From positions 1 through 35,822 of the forward strand of contig JADFOK010000027.1 of NCBI GenBank assembly GCA_022562895.1: a stretch of 35,822 nucleotides of DNA, in the 5' to 3' direction. The notes under the pieces are model-generated. The model was given only the letters and a program-made list of their open reading frames with translations, did not search any database and was not told where the DNA came from. The position numbers and the translations under genes are program-made. The stretch is from Bacteroidota bacterium. GTDB lineage: Bacteria; Bacteroidota; Bacteroidia; Flavobacteriales; Flavobacteriaceae. Shown here piece by piece: positions 7,578 through 15,261 of the stretch; position 1 is the first letter of the stretch, and the number at the start of each line of letters is the position of its first letter.

Positions 7578-8271
7578 AAAGAAGTTCTATCAGACTTTTA
7601 TAGATTCTATTTCAGAAGGAAAAAAAAGCTTCGCTATTCTTCTCGATCCTGATACTTTTGATAATGCAAATGCAGAATTATTTCTTAAAAATATTCCACC
7701 CCAAACCACTCACTTATTTGTTGGAGGTAGCATTGTAGAAAATGGAGAAACGAATAACACAGTATTATCACTGAAAAAATATAGTTCATTACCTATTTTT
7801 TTGTTTCCAGGAGATGCTTCACAAGTTTCTAAAGAAGCAGATGTAATACTTTTTTTATCCTTACTTTCAGGAAGAAACCCCGAGTATTTAATAGGGCAAC
7901 AAGTGGAGGCAATTTCAAAACTAAAAAATTCAAGCTTAGAAATAATTTCTATGGGTTATATATTAATTGATGGCGGATATGAATCTGAGGTAGCCAGAGT
8001 AAGTAATACATCCCCAATGTCACAAGAAAACGTTCAAGCAATTGTAGATACTGCTTTAGCAGGAGAGTATTTAGGGGCAAAACTTATATATCTGGAAGCT
8101 GGTAGCGGCGCAAAAATTCCGGTAAATCCAATTATTGTTAAGGCCGTAAAGAATGAAATTAGTATTCCTTTAATTGTTGGAGGTGGAATAAAAACCGAAG
8201 TACAAAAACAACAAGCTTATAATGCCGGAGCAGATATGGTGGTTATGGGAACAGCATTTGAAAATAATTAA
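7570..8271 (+). CDS. Geranylgeranylglyceryl phosphate synthase family protein (Bacteroidota type)
   Basis: A 233-residue TIM-barrel prenyltransferase of the PcrB/GGGPS family, which joins glycerol-1-phosphate to an isoprenyl diphosphate. Phosphate- and Mg-binding motifs are visible: LDPD (25-28), VGGS (51-54), LEAGSGA (175-181), VGGGI (203-207) and a closing GADMVVMGTAF. The start chosen is MNKKKFYQ at 7570, which overlaps the PPTase stop; a longer frame from 7522 would add 16 residues encoded inside that gene. Group II enzymes of this kind are known from Flavobacterium. The archaeal counterpart makes ether-lipid backbones; the bacterial product's role is unclear. Confidence 0.88.
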   Translation: MNKKKFYQTFIDSISEGKKSFAILLDPDTFDNANAELFLKNIPPQTTHLFVGGSIVENGETNNTVLSLKKYSSLPIFLFPGDASQVSKEADVILFLSLLSGRNPEYLIGQQVEAISKLKNSSLEIISMGYILIDGGYESEVARVSNTSPMSQENVQAIVDTALAGEYLGAKLIYLEAGSGAKIPVNPIIVKAVKNEISIPLIVGGGIKTEVQKQQAYNAGADMVVMGTAFENN

Positions 8272-8274
8272 TGT

Positions 8275-8952
8275 ATGAATCAACTTATCGATTTCTTTCT
8301 GGATCCCTATCAATCCTATTCTACAGCACAAATTTTATTAGAAGTAATCGCAGCTATTTTAGGGATATTAAGTGTATGGTTCGCCAGAAAACTAAATATT
8401 TTAGTGTATCCAACCGGAATTATTAGCACTGGTTTGTATGCATATTTGCTCTTTGGATGGCAATTATATGGTGATATGATTATTAACGTATATTACTTTA
8501 TTATGAGTCTGGTTGGATGGCATATATGGACTAGAAAAGTTGACGCTACTCATTTTACACCAATAACACAAATGAAGTCTTTAGATATTAAGCTATCTGT
8601 TATAATTTTTATTTTGGCTTTTATGGGTATCATCATTATATATAATTTTAAACCTTATATTAATAGTGGTTTTAATTCGGCTTATTTACTTAGTAATTAT
8701 CAGTATACAATAACAGATTATCTCGATGCTTTTACAACAGGTACAGCATTTGTGGCTATGTGGCTAATGGCAAAGAAGAAAATACAACATTGGATTTTTT
8801 GGATTGTCACGAATATAGTCGCAATTCCATTATATTTTGTATTTAAAAAACATGGGGTCACAGGAATTCAATACATAATATTTTTAATTTTTGCCGTTTT
8901 AGGATTAAAAGAATGGAAACAAAGTTTAAACAAGCAAAATCAGACTGCGTAA
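8275..8952 (+). CDS. pnuC: PnuC-family vitamin transporter
   Basis: A 225-residue inner-membrane protein with about seven hydrophobic segments. Family landmarks are the N-terminal LLEVIAAILGILSVWFARKLN, YPTGIISTGLYAYLLF, YFIMSLVGWHIW and the C-terminal WIFWIVTNIVAIPLYF. PnuC proteins move nicotinamide riboside by facilitated diffusion and rely on a downstream kinase to trap the substrate; close relatives (PnuT) carry thiamin. Such a kinase gene begins inside the last 40 bases of this one. A TPP riboswitch and TonB receptor lie 2.5 kb downstream, so thiamin is a real alternative substrate. The symbol names the family and is not a claim about the substrate. Confidence 0.85.
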   Translation: MNQLIDFFLDPYQSYSTAQILLEVIAAILGILSVWFARKLNILVYPTGIISTGLYAYLLFGWQLYGDMIINVYYFIMSLVGWHIWTRKVDATHFTPITQMKSLDIKLSVIIFILAFMGIIIIYNFKPYINSGFNSAYLLSNYQYTITDYLDAFTTGTAFVAMWLMAKKKIQHWIFWIVTNIVAIPLYFVFKKHGVTGIQYIIFLIFAVLGLKEWKQSLNKQNQTA

Positions 8953-9482
8953 AAGTAGTTCTTTTTGGTCCCGAATCTACTGGAAAAACTACACTTGCAA
9001 AGCAATTAGCTAGATACTACAATTCGGTTTGGGTACCCGAATACGCCCGCGAATATTTACAAAATAAATGGAATAATGATCGTAAAACCTGTGAACCGAA
9101 AGATTTAATACCCATTGCAAAAGGACAAATTCAACTTGAGAATGAATTAGCTAAAAAAACCGAAACTATATTAATTTGTGATACCGATTTGTTAGAAACC
9201 AAAGTGTATTCTGAGGAATACTATTCTAATTCCTGTGATCCCATTCTTGAGAAATACGCTCTTGAAAATTCTTACGATTTGTATTTTTTAACTTATATTG
9301 ACATACCTTGGGAACAAGACATTCTTCGTGATAAACCCAATGAAAGAGAAAAAATGTTCAAAGCTTTTGAAGATACATTAGTAAAATATAAAAGACCATA
9401 TGTAATATTAAAGGGAAGCAAAAAAGAACGTTTACAAGAAGCTGTAAAACATATAAATAGTATACTAAAAAGGAAATATTGA
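8913..9482 (+). CDS. NadR-type P-loop kinase (ribosylnicotinamide kinase-like)
   Basis: A 189-residue cytosolic P-loop protein equivalent to the C-terminal kinase domain of NadR. The Walker A motif is FGPESTGKTTL (G19-T26), followed by VPEYAREYL and the Walker-B-like ILICDTDLLETKVYSEEYY. The N-terminal nucleotidyltransferase and DNA-binding domains of enterobacterial NadR are absent. It overlaps the PnuC gene by 40 bases, so the pair is translationally coupled. Phosphorylation of the imported vitamin would trap it inside the cell. By homology the substrate is nicotinamide riboside; thiamin is possible given the neighbouring riboswitch. Confidence 0.85.
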   Translation: METKFKQAKSDCVKVVLFGPESTGKTTLAKQLARYYNSVWVPEYAREYLQNKWNNDRKTCEPKDLIPIAKGQIQLENELAKKTETILICDTDLLETKVYSEEYYSNSCDPILEKYALENSYDLYFLTYIDIPWEQDILRDKPNEREKMFKAFEDTLVKYKRPYVILKGSKKERLQEAVKHINSILKRKY

Positions 9483-11011
9483 ATTTTACCAAAGGAGATA
9501 TTCAACAGATAAAAGATCAGGGATTAACAATTGAAAATGTTTATAGACAAATTGAAACTTTTTCTCAAGGAATTCCATTTGTAGAAATTTTAACTGCTGC
9601 TTCAGTAGGTAATGGGATAGAGAATATCATTTATAAAAACCAACAAAAATTGGTGAATTATTATGAATCAAAGAAAGATAATTTAGATATTGTAAAATTT
9701 GTCCCGGCTTCGGGGGCGGCAACTAGAATGTTTAAAATTTTACATCAATATTTAGAAACATTTAATCCCGAAAAAGAAAAACTGAATTCCTATTTAAATA
9801 TTGGGAACAAAGAAATGATTTCCATATTTATCAGTTCAATTAAAGATTTTGCATTTATTAGTCCACTTAGAAGAAAAATACGAGAATTATATCCAGATTA
9901 TAAGCGCGGAAAAAAAGGATTGCGCATCTATAGGTTGATTGAAACCTTATTAGAAGAAAAAGGATTAAACTTTAATAATTTACCAAAGGGACTAATTCCA
10001 TTTCATAAATATAAAAAATACGCTACTACAGCATTTGAAGAACAATTATATGAAGCAGCTTTTTATGCTTCGGTAAAAGATGATGTCTATTTACATTTTA
10101 CTTTTTCACAGAAACATGTTCCCTTTTTTAAGGAGAAATCTAAAGCTATAATGAATAGAGTCACCAAAAAAACAAAAACTGTATTTCATATTTCATATTC
10201 ATTTCAGAAAAAGGAAACAGATACCATTGCAGTGAACAAAAACAATTTCCCTTTTAGGGATGAACAGGGAATGTTGATATTTCGCCCTTCGGGTCATGGC
10301 GCTTTGTTGAACAACCTAAATGAGGTTGATGCCGATATAATATTTATTAAAAACATAGACAATGTTGTGGCCGAAGAATATGTTGAAGGCATTGCTTTTT
10401 ACAAAAAAGTACTGGCTGGGAAATTACTTTGGCTTCAAGAGAAAATATTTTTATATTTAAAAAAGATATCAAATGAAAAATGTAGCCAAGAATCCTTGAG
10501 AGAGATAAAATCTTTTCTTTGGAATGAGTTGAATATTAAAGATATTCCAAATGAAATTCAGAATATTGAACGAATATTGAACAGACCCTTGAGAGTATGT
10601 GGAGCTGTAAAAAATACGGGAGCAACTGGAGGAGGTCCCTTTTGGATTAAAAATAAAAATGGAACAACATCACTCCAAATTGTGGAAATATCACAAATTA
10701 ATACTCAGGAATCCCATCAGGAATCGATAGTTAATGAAGCTACCCATTTCAATCCCGTAGATATTGTATGTGGAATAAGAAATTATAAGGGAGGAAAGTT
10801 TGATTTATCAAAATACACAGACCCTAAATCAGGGATAATTACTAAAAAGTCGCTAGGCGGAAAATCTTTAAAAGCACTTGAACTCCCCGGATTGTGGAAT
10901 GGTGCCATGGCGGAATGGAATACTGTTATTATTGAAGTTCCTTTGTATACATTTAATCCCGTAAAAACCATAAATGATTTACTAAAAAAGGAACATCGAC
11001 CTAATGCCTAA
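9479..11011 (+). CDS. DUF4301 family protein
   Basis: A 510-residue cytosolic protein with no signal peptide. It starts at TTG (9479), overlapping the kinase stop by four bases; no ATG is better placed. The segment FVPASGAATRMFK (74-86) resembles the G-x-G-T-R-M phosphate-binding loop of sugar-nucleotide pyrophosphorylases, and later conserved-looking blocks include FRPSGHGALLNNLNEVDADI and VCGAVKNTGATGGGPFW. DUF4301 is found mainly in Bacteroidota and has no proven activity; a nucleotidyltransferase fold is my inference. The length is normal and the tight overlaps on both sides place it firmly in the run with the PnuC-kinase pair and arfB. Confidence 0.75.
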   Translation: MNFTKGDIQQIKDQGLTIENVYRQIETFSQGIPFVEILTAASVGNGIENIIYKNQQKLVNYYESKKDNLDIVKFVPASGAATRMFKILHQYLETFNPEKEKLNSYLNIGNKEMISIFISSIKDFAFISPLRRKIRELYPDYKRGKKGLRIYRLIETLLEEKGLNFNNLPKGLIPFHKYKKYATTAFEEQLYEAAFYASVKDDVYLHFTFSQKHVPFFKEKSKAIMNRVTKKTKTVFHISYSFQKKETDTIAVNKNNFPFRDEQGMLIFRPSGHGALLNNLNEVDADIIFIKNIDNVVAEEYVEGIAFYKKVLAGKLLWLQEKIFLYLKKISNEKCSQESLREIKSFLWNELNIKDIPNEIQNIERILNRPLRVCGAVKNTGATGGGPFWIKNKNGTTSLQIVEISQINTQESHQESIVNEATHFNPVDIVCGIRNYKGGKFDLSKYTDPKSGIITKKSLGGKSLKALELPGLWNGAMAEWNTVIIEVPLYTFNPVKTINDLLKKEHRPNA

Positions 11012-11415
11012 TGGATTCTGAAAAAATACTCAGGGAAATTACCTTTAAGGCCGTTAGAAGTGGCGGCCCTGGTGGACAGCACGTAAACAAAACGGCCTCA
11101 AAAGTTGAGGTAAAGTTTAATATAAAAGATACACAAGCATTATCTGAAAAAGAAAAAGAAAAGCTATTTGATAAGCTAAGCACAAGAATAACTTCTGAAG
11201 GTATTTTAAAACTATCCTGTAGTGAAACAAGAAGTCAACATCGAAATAAGGCTATAGTTATAGATCGACTTTTTGATCTTATTAAAATAAAACTGAAGAA
11301 TACAAAACTTCGCAAAAAAACAAAGCCCTCAAAAAATGCTATTGAAAAACGATTAATTTCTAAAAAGAATCAGGCCTTGAAAAAAGTAAATCGCAGGCCC
11401 CCAAAGATTGATTAA
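11011..11415 (+). CDS. arfB: Alternative ribosome-rescue factor ArfB (peptidyl-tRNA hydrolase)
   Basis: A 134-residue protein with the catalytic GGQ loop (SGGPGGQHVNKT, GGQ at 21-23) of class I release factors, but without codon-recognition domains. The C-terminus is a Lys/Arg-rich tail, which in ArfB enters the empty mRNA channel of stalled ribosomes so that the GGQ can hydrolyse the peptidyl-tRNA. Start and previous stop overlap by one base (TAATG). It is the last gene of the overlapping run; the TPP riboswitch begins about 22 bases after its stop. Confidence 0.93.
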   Translation: MDSEKILREITFKAVRSGGPGGQHVNKTASKVEVKFNIKDTQALSEKEKEKLFDKLSTRITSEGILKLSCSETRSQHRNKAIVIDRLFDLIKIKLKNTKLRKKTKPSKNAIEKRLISKKNQALKKVNRRPPKID

Positions 11416-11420
11416 TTTAC

Positions 11421-11428
11421 TATCTTTA
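11421..11428 (+). promoter_or_regulatory. Possible -7 box for the TPP-riboswitch transcript
   Basis: TATCTTTA differs from TAnnTTTG only at the last base and lies directly ahead of the aptamer, as a riboswitch promoter should. No TTTG at the normal -33 spacing was seen, so this is weak. Confidence 0.3.
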
Positions 11429-11437
11429 TACCATCTC

Positions 11438-11508
11438 AAAAGGGGTGCTTTAAAAAGGCTGAGATTACACCCATTGAACCTAGAACAGGTAATGCTGTTT
11501 AGGAAATT
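11438..11508 (+). ncRNA. TPP riboswitch (THI element)
   Basis: All the conserved parts of the thiamin-pyrophosphate aptamer are present in order: GGGGTGC (P2 5' strand, 11442-11448), GGCTGAGA, ACACCC (P2 3' strand), TTGAACCT, then CAGGTAATGCTG and AGGAA. TPP binding normally switches off genes for thiamin synthesis or uptake. It controls the TonB-dependent receptor starting at 11597. The P1 stem is weak by eye. Confidence 0.93.
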
Positions 11509-11566
11509 AAAAAAGTAATGTAATTTTTTACTTTTGAAAATCAATAAAACTTAACTGAGAATAATA

Positions 11567-11598
11567 ACCCCTTTTATTCGTAATAATATTATACGAAT
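11567..11598 (+). promoter_or_regulatory. Candidate expression platform of the TPP riboswitch: anti-aptamer strand and start-codon hairpin
   Basis: ACCCCTTTT (11567-11575) is perfectly complementary to AAAAGGGGT (11438-11446) of the aptamer, so it could compete with P2. Directly adjacent, ATTCGTA (11576-11582) and TACGAAT (11592-11598) form a hairpin containing the first two bases of the receptor's ATG. No T-run terminator lies between aptamer and gene, so control of translation is more likely than of termination. The pairings are seen; the mechanism is inferred. Confidence 0.5.
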
Positions 11599-13774
11599 GA
11601 AAAAGGTATCAATTTTTTGCACATTATTATTTACTGTTGTTTTTGCTGTTGCACAAGAAAAAATTACAGACACAATCAAAGTAGAAATTCTTGACGAAGT
11701 TCTTGTTAAAGCCATACGCGTAGATGACGATGCTCCTATCACACATTCCAATGTTAATAAAGAAGAGATAGAGAAACGAAACTTAGGACAAGATATTCCC
11801 GTTTTATTGAATTATTTGCCATCTGTTGTTACCACTACAGATGCCGGAGCAGGTGTAGGGTACACCTACATTAGAGTTCGGGGGAGTGATGCATCTCGTA
11901 TAAATATTACTATCAATGGGATACCTTTTAACGATGCCGAAAGTCAAGGGACCTTTTGGGTAAATATGCCTGATTTTGCATCCTCTATCGAAAGCTTACA
12001 ATTACAACGAGGAGTTGGAACTTCTACCAATGGATCCGGGGCTTTTGGAGCGAGTATAAATATATTAACCAACGCAATTTCTGAAAATGCTTTTGGAGAA
12101 GTAGCAAACACTTTTGGTTCATATAATACCAGAAAACACAATTTAAAATTCAGTACTGGGATAATGAATGAACATTTTGAAATCAACGGGCGACTTTCTA
12201 AAATTGTCTCTGATGGGTATATCGACAGAGCGTCTTCTAACCTAAAAGCCTATTTTTTGCAAGGAGCATTTATAAATAAAAATACGCTTATTAAAACAGT
12301 AATTTTTGGGGGAAAAGAAATAACCTATCAATCCTGGTATGGTATAGATGCTGAAACTTTAGAAATCGACAGAACCTTTAATCCGGCGGGATTATATACC
12401 GATGATGCCGGAAACATTCAATTTTACGATAATGAAATTGACAATTATTCTCAAGACCATTATCAATTACACTGGAATCAGCGATATAACAATAATTGGT
12501 CAACTAATCTAGGGTTAAATTATACCTATGGAAGAGGATATTTTGAACAATATAAAGAAGATCAGGATTTTGATGATTACGATTTTGAACCCATTGAGAT
12601 TGGAGGTGAAATTATCAATACAACTGATTTGATTCGGCGACGGTGGTTGGATAATGATTTTTATGTTGTAAATGCTAATGTCAACTATAAGAAAAAAAAG
12701 TTAGATGTTATAACAGGAGCATTTTATAGTTACTATGACGGGGATCATTTTGGCGAGGTGATTTGGGCTCAATTTTCTGGAGGATCTCAAATTAGAGATC
12801 GCTATTATTATGGTAATGGTAAGAAAAGAGAGATCACAATTTTCTCAAAAGCATCATATAAAATCAACAACAATTGGAGTATTTATGGAGATTTACAAGA
12901 ACGGTTAGTATCTTATAAGACTTCCGGATTAACTTCAGACAGAATACCTTTAGAAGTAAATGAAAACTATAATTTTTTTAATCCTAAAGCTGGAATATCT
13001 TATAAATTTGACAAAAATAATCAATTGTATCTTTCGTACGGGAAAGCAAATCGGGAACCCAGACGGAGCGATTATGAAAATGGAGTAACAACACCTGAAA
13101 ATTTAGACGATTATGAATTAGGATGGCGATTTTCTTCAGATAAAACAAAAATTAGCACCAATTTATTTTATATGAATTATAAGGATCAGTTGGTACTTAC
13201 AGGAGCTATTGATGATGTTGGTGCACCTATTCGTACTTCAGTTGGGAAAAGCTACAGACTAGGTATTGAAATAGATGCAAATATTTCAATAACCAATAAT
13301 CTGAAACTATTACCTAATATTGCATTAAGTAGTAATCAAAATGTAGGGTTTGTTACTTCTAAAGATGGTGGATTGATTAATTTAGGGAACACGAATATTT
13401 CTTTCTCTCCAAATATTATTGCGGGAAATATTTTAGAATATCAACCCATTAAAAATCTTCAACTAATATTACTTTCTAAATTTGTTGGAGAACAATATAT
13501 GGGCAATATTGACAGTGAAATTTCTATATTGGACAGCTATTTTATTAATGATATAAATATTGTTTATTCCTTAGAAAATGTTTTGTTTGTAAAGGAAATT
13601 GTTCTTTCTGGACTGGTAAACAATGTATTTAATGAGGAATATGTTTCCAACGGGTATTTTTTTACATACGATGATGATTTCAGTAACCCGGGAACTATTA
13701 CTACAGTTGAAGGTGCAGGCTTTTATCCCCAAGCTACCATTAACTTTTTAGTTATGGCAACGATTAAATTTTAG
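11597..13774 (+). CDS. TonB-dependent outer-membrane receptor, probably for thiamin
   Basis: A 725-residue outer-membrane beta-barrel. A signal peptide (MKKVSIFCTLLFTVVFAVAQ) is followed by a TonB-box-like segment (DEVLVKA, 33-39) and a plug domain with YTYIRVRGSDASRINITINGIPFND and VGTSTNGSGAFGASINI. The long barrel has many alternating strands and ends in a terminal aromatic (MATIKF). No carboxypeptidase-like N-terminal domain is present, and no SusD partner lies nearby. It takes ligands across the outer membrane using energy from TonB-ExbBD. The upstream TPP riboswitch makes thiamin or a thiamin derivative the likely ligand. The next gene converges on it nine bases downstream. Confidence 0.92.
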   Translation: MKKVSIFCTLLFTVVFAVAQEKITDTIKVEILDEVLVKAIRVDDDAPITHSNVNKEEIEKRNLGQDIPVLLNYLPSVVTTTDAGAGVGYTYIRVRGSDASRINITINGIPFNDAESQGTFWVNMPDFASSIESLQLQRGVGTSTNGSGAFGASINILTNAISENAFGEVANTFGSYNTRKHNLKFSTGIMNEHFEINGRLSKIVSDGYIDRASSNLKAYFLQGAFINKNTLIKTVIFGGKEITYQSWYGIDAETLEIDRTFNPAGLYTDDAGNIQFYDNEIDNYSQDHYQLHWNQRYNNNWSTNLGLNYTYGRGYFEQYKEDQDFDDYDFEPIEIGGEIINTTDLIRRRWLDNDFYVVNANVNYKKKKLDVITGAFYSYYDGDHFGEVIWAQFSGGSQIRDRYYYGNGKKREITIFSKASYKINNNWSIYGDLQERLVSYKTSGLTSDRIPLEVNENYNFFNPKAGISYKFDKNNQLYLSYGKANREPRRSDYENGVTTPENLDDYELGWRFSSDKTKISTNLFYMNYKDQLVLTGAIDDVGAPIRTSVGKSYRLGIEIDANISITNNLKLLPNIALSSNQNVGFVTSKDGGLINLGNTNISFSPNIIAGNILEYQPIKNLQLILLSKFVGEQYMGNIDSEISILDSYFINDINIVYSLENVLFVKEIVLSGLVNNVFNEEYVSNGYFFTYDDDFSNPGTITTVEGAGFYPQATINFLVMATIKF

Positions 13775-13783
13775 TAAATACGT

Positions 13784-14218
13784 TTAATTAAAAACGTGCA
13801 AATTATCACCGGTCCGTTCTGCTCTATATTGTTGCATAGGAAATAGATTTTCATTTCCTGTATGAACTCCATTCACAATGTTGTATTCGTTAGTATCATT
13901 GGTACAAGGACAATTTGCAATAATTCCATCCACTGTCATTTTGGAGCATTCATTTGGAAAATGATTGGGATCACTTAGATCAAAAGCAGTATATAAATCA
14001 TTATTAACATTATAAATAACAATTCCTCGAATTCCTTGTTGTGTAATAATAAGACTATTTCCGGGAAATTTCAAGGAATTGTATTCCGGCAGGTTTAGAT
14101 TGAGATTTAGATTTACTAATGGGATTGTTAAATTTGGATTATCACCAGTTTGTCCATCATCACTTTTGCAAGCTAAACAGGCTAAAACAATAAAAACAGC
14201 AATTATCTTGTTTTTCAT
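13784..14218 (-). CDS. Rieske-fold-like lipoprotein without cluster ligands
   Basis: A 144-residue envelope lipoprotein. The signal MKNKIIAVFIVLACLAC ends in lipobox CLAC, with Cys17 as the probable lipidated residue. The mature part (NLPEYNSLKFPGNSL, GIRGIVIYNV, YTAFDLSDPNHFP) matches a flavobacterial family often labelled Rieske or ferredoxin subunit of nitrite reductase. However, the CxH and CxxH pairs that hold a 2Fe-2S cluster are not present; only scattered cysteines (ECSK, NCPC) remain. It probably keeps the beta-sandwich fold without the cluster. It faces the TonB receptor gene convergently and is divergent from greA. Function unknown. Confidence 0.65.
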   Translation of the reverse strand: MKNKIIAVFIVLACLACKSDDGQTGDNPNLTIPLVNLNLNLNLPEYNSLKFPGNSLIITQQGIRGIVIYNVNNDLYTAFDLSDPNHFPNECSKMTVDGIIANCPCTNDTNEYNIVNGVHTGNENLFPMQQYRAERTGDNLHVFN

Positions 14219-14277
14219 TATTCTTATTAAAATGGGGGTTAAAAGTACAATAAATTACCCAACAAGTTATTTTTTAG

Positions 14278-14285
14278 TATCTTTG
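14278..14285 (+). promoter_or_regulatory. -7 box of the greA promoter
   Basis: TATCTTTG matches TAnnTTTG exactly. It predicts transcription starting about 14291-14293, at the base of the leader hairpin that follows, and leaves roughly 100 bases of leader before greA. No TTTG was seen at 19 bases upstream. Confidence 0.55.
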
Positions 14286-14292
14286 TAACCAC

Positions 14293-14318
14293 AAATCCCG
14301 TCCCGTATGGGATTTTTA
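14293..14318 (+). terminator. Terminator-like hairpin at the very start of the greA leader
   Basis: AAATCCC (14293-14299) and GGGATTT (14309-14315) form a seven-pair stem directly followed by more Ts. It lies within a few bases of the predicted transcription start, so it would act as an early attenuator or as a 5' stabilising hairpin rather than as the end of an upstream gene, which points the other way. Confidence 0.5.
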
Positions 14319-14392
14319 TGTTTAAGTAAAAGTATCCCAAAAGAACAGAATTTTATTAAAAATATCTGTGTGTCTACAAAACCGATTAGGTT

Positions 14393-14869
14393 ATGAGTAA
14401 AATATCTTATTATACTGCTGAGGGACTAAAGAAATTAAGAGATGAGCTTAATCAATTAAAGGATGTTGAACGTCCTAAAGCATCACAAGCCATTGCTGAG
14501 GCTAGAGATAAAGGTGATTTGAGTGAAAATGCAGAATACGATGCTGCCAAAGAATCACAAGGGATGTTAGAAATGCAAATATCTAAGCTAGAAGAAACCT
14601 TATCTAATGCCCGTATTATAGACGAAGCCCAAATAGATGATACCAAAGTATTAGTACATTCTACTGTAAAAATAAAGAACCAAACCGATGGTATGGAAAT
14701 GGTGTATAAATTGGTTGCAGAAAGTGAATCCGATTTAAAAACGGGAAAGATTTCTGTAGATTCTCCTATTGGGAAAGGATTATTAGGTAAAGAAGTTGGT
14801 AATATCGCAGAAATTCTGGTACCTAATGGTGTTTTGAAATTCAAAATCATTGAAATCTCAAGAGATTAG
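14393..14869 (+). CDS. greA: Transcription elongation factor GreA
   Basis: A 158-residue cytosolic factor that enters the RNA polymerase secondary channel and stimulates cleavage of backtracked transcripts. The N-terminal coiled coil carries the acidic tip GDLSENAEYDAA (41-52), with Asp42 and Glu45 in the catalytic positions. The C-terminal globular domain includes DSPIGKGLLGKEVGN. Length and motifs are standard. The HIT gene starts three bases after the stop, so the two form an operon; this greA-HIT pair is common in Bacteroidota. A hairpin at the start of the leader may modulate expression. Confidence 0.96.
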   Translation: MSKISYYTAEGLKKLRDELNQLKDVERPKASQAIAEARDKGDLSENAEYDAAKESQGMLEMQISKLEETLSNARIIDEAQIDDTKVLVHSTVKIKNQTDGMEMVYKLVAESESDLKTGKISVDSPIGKGLLGKEVGNIAEILVPNGVLKFKIIEISRD

Positions 14870-14871
14870 TT

Positions 14872-15261
14872 ATGGCTTCCATTTTCACAAAAATCATAAA
14901 TGAGGAAATCCCCTGTTATAAAGTAGCTGAGAATGAAGATTTTATTGCATTTTTAGACATTAATCCTAATGCAAAAGGACATACGCTTTGTGTACCTAAG
15001 AAAGAAGTAGATAAAATCTTTGATTTAGAAGAAGACACCTACCACCGGTTGATGAAATTTGCAAGAAAAATAGGAATTGCCCTTGAAAAAACTATTCCCT
15101 GTAACCGTGTTGGGATAACAGTTATTGGATTAGAAGTCCCTCATGTACATGTACATTTAATTCCAATTAATGAAATGCGTGATATGACCTTTTCTCACAA
15201 AATTTCAATGACCCCTGAAGAATTTTTAGATTTAGTAAAAGAAATTCAGAAGAATCTTTAA
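14872..15261 (+). CDS. HIT family nucleotide hydrolase
   Basis: A 129-residue histidine-triad protein. The triad is HVHVHLIP (His91, 93 and 95), preceded by the family core FLDINPNAKGHTLCVPK. Members hydrolyse or transfer nucleoside monophosphates, for example from adenosine phosphoramidate or dinucleoside polyphosphates; which one applies here cannot be told. Unlike many Hint proteins it has no zinc-binding cysteine pair near the N-terminus. It is translated right after greA and its 3' end overlaps the histidine kinase gene on the other strand by four bases. Confidence 0.92.
   Translation: MASIFTKIINEEIPCYKVAENEDFIAFLDINPNAKGHTLCVPKKEVDKIFDLEEDTYHRLMKFARKIGIALEKTIPCNRVGITVIGLEVPHVHVHLIPINEMRDMTFSHKISMTPEEFLDLVKEIQKNL

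Noticed and set aside
14452..14850. 132-codon open frame antisense to greA, and similar antisense frames over ahcY, uppP and others
   Set aside because: They mirror strongly conserved genes on the other strand and show no signal or domain of their own.
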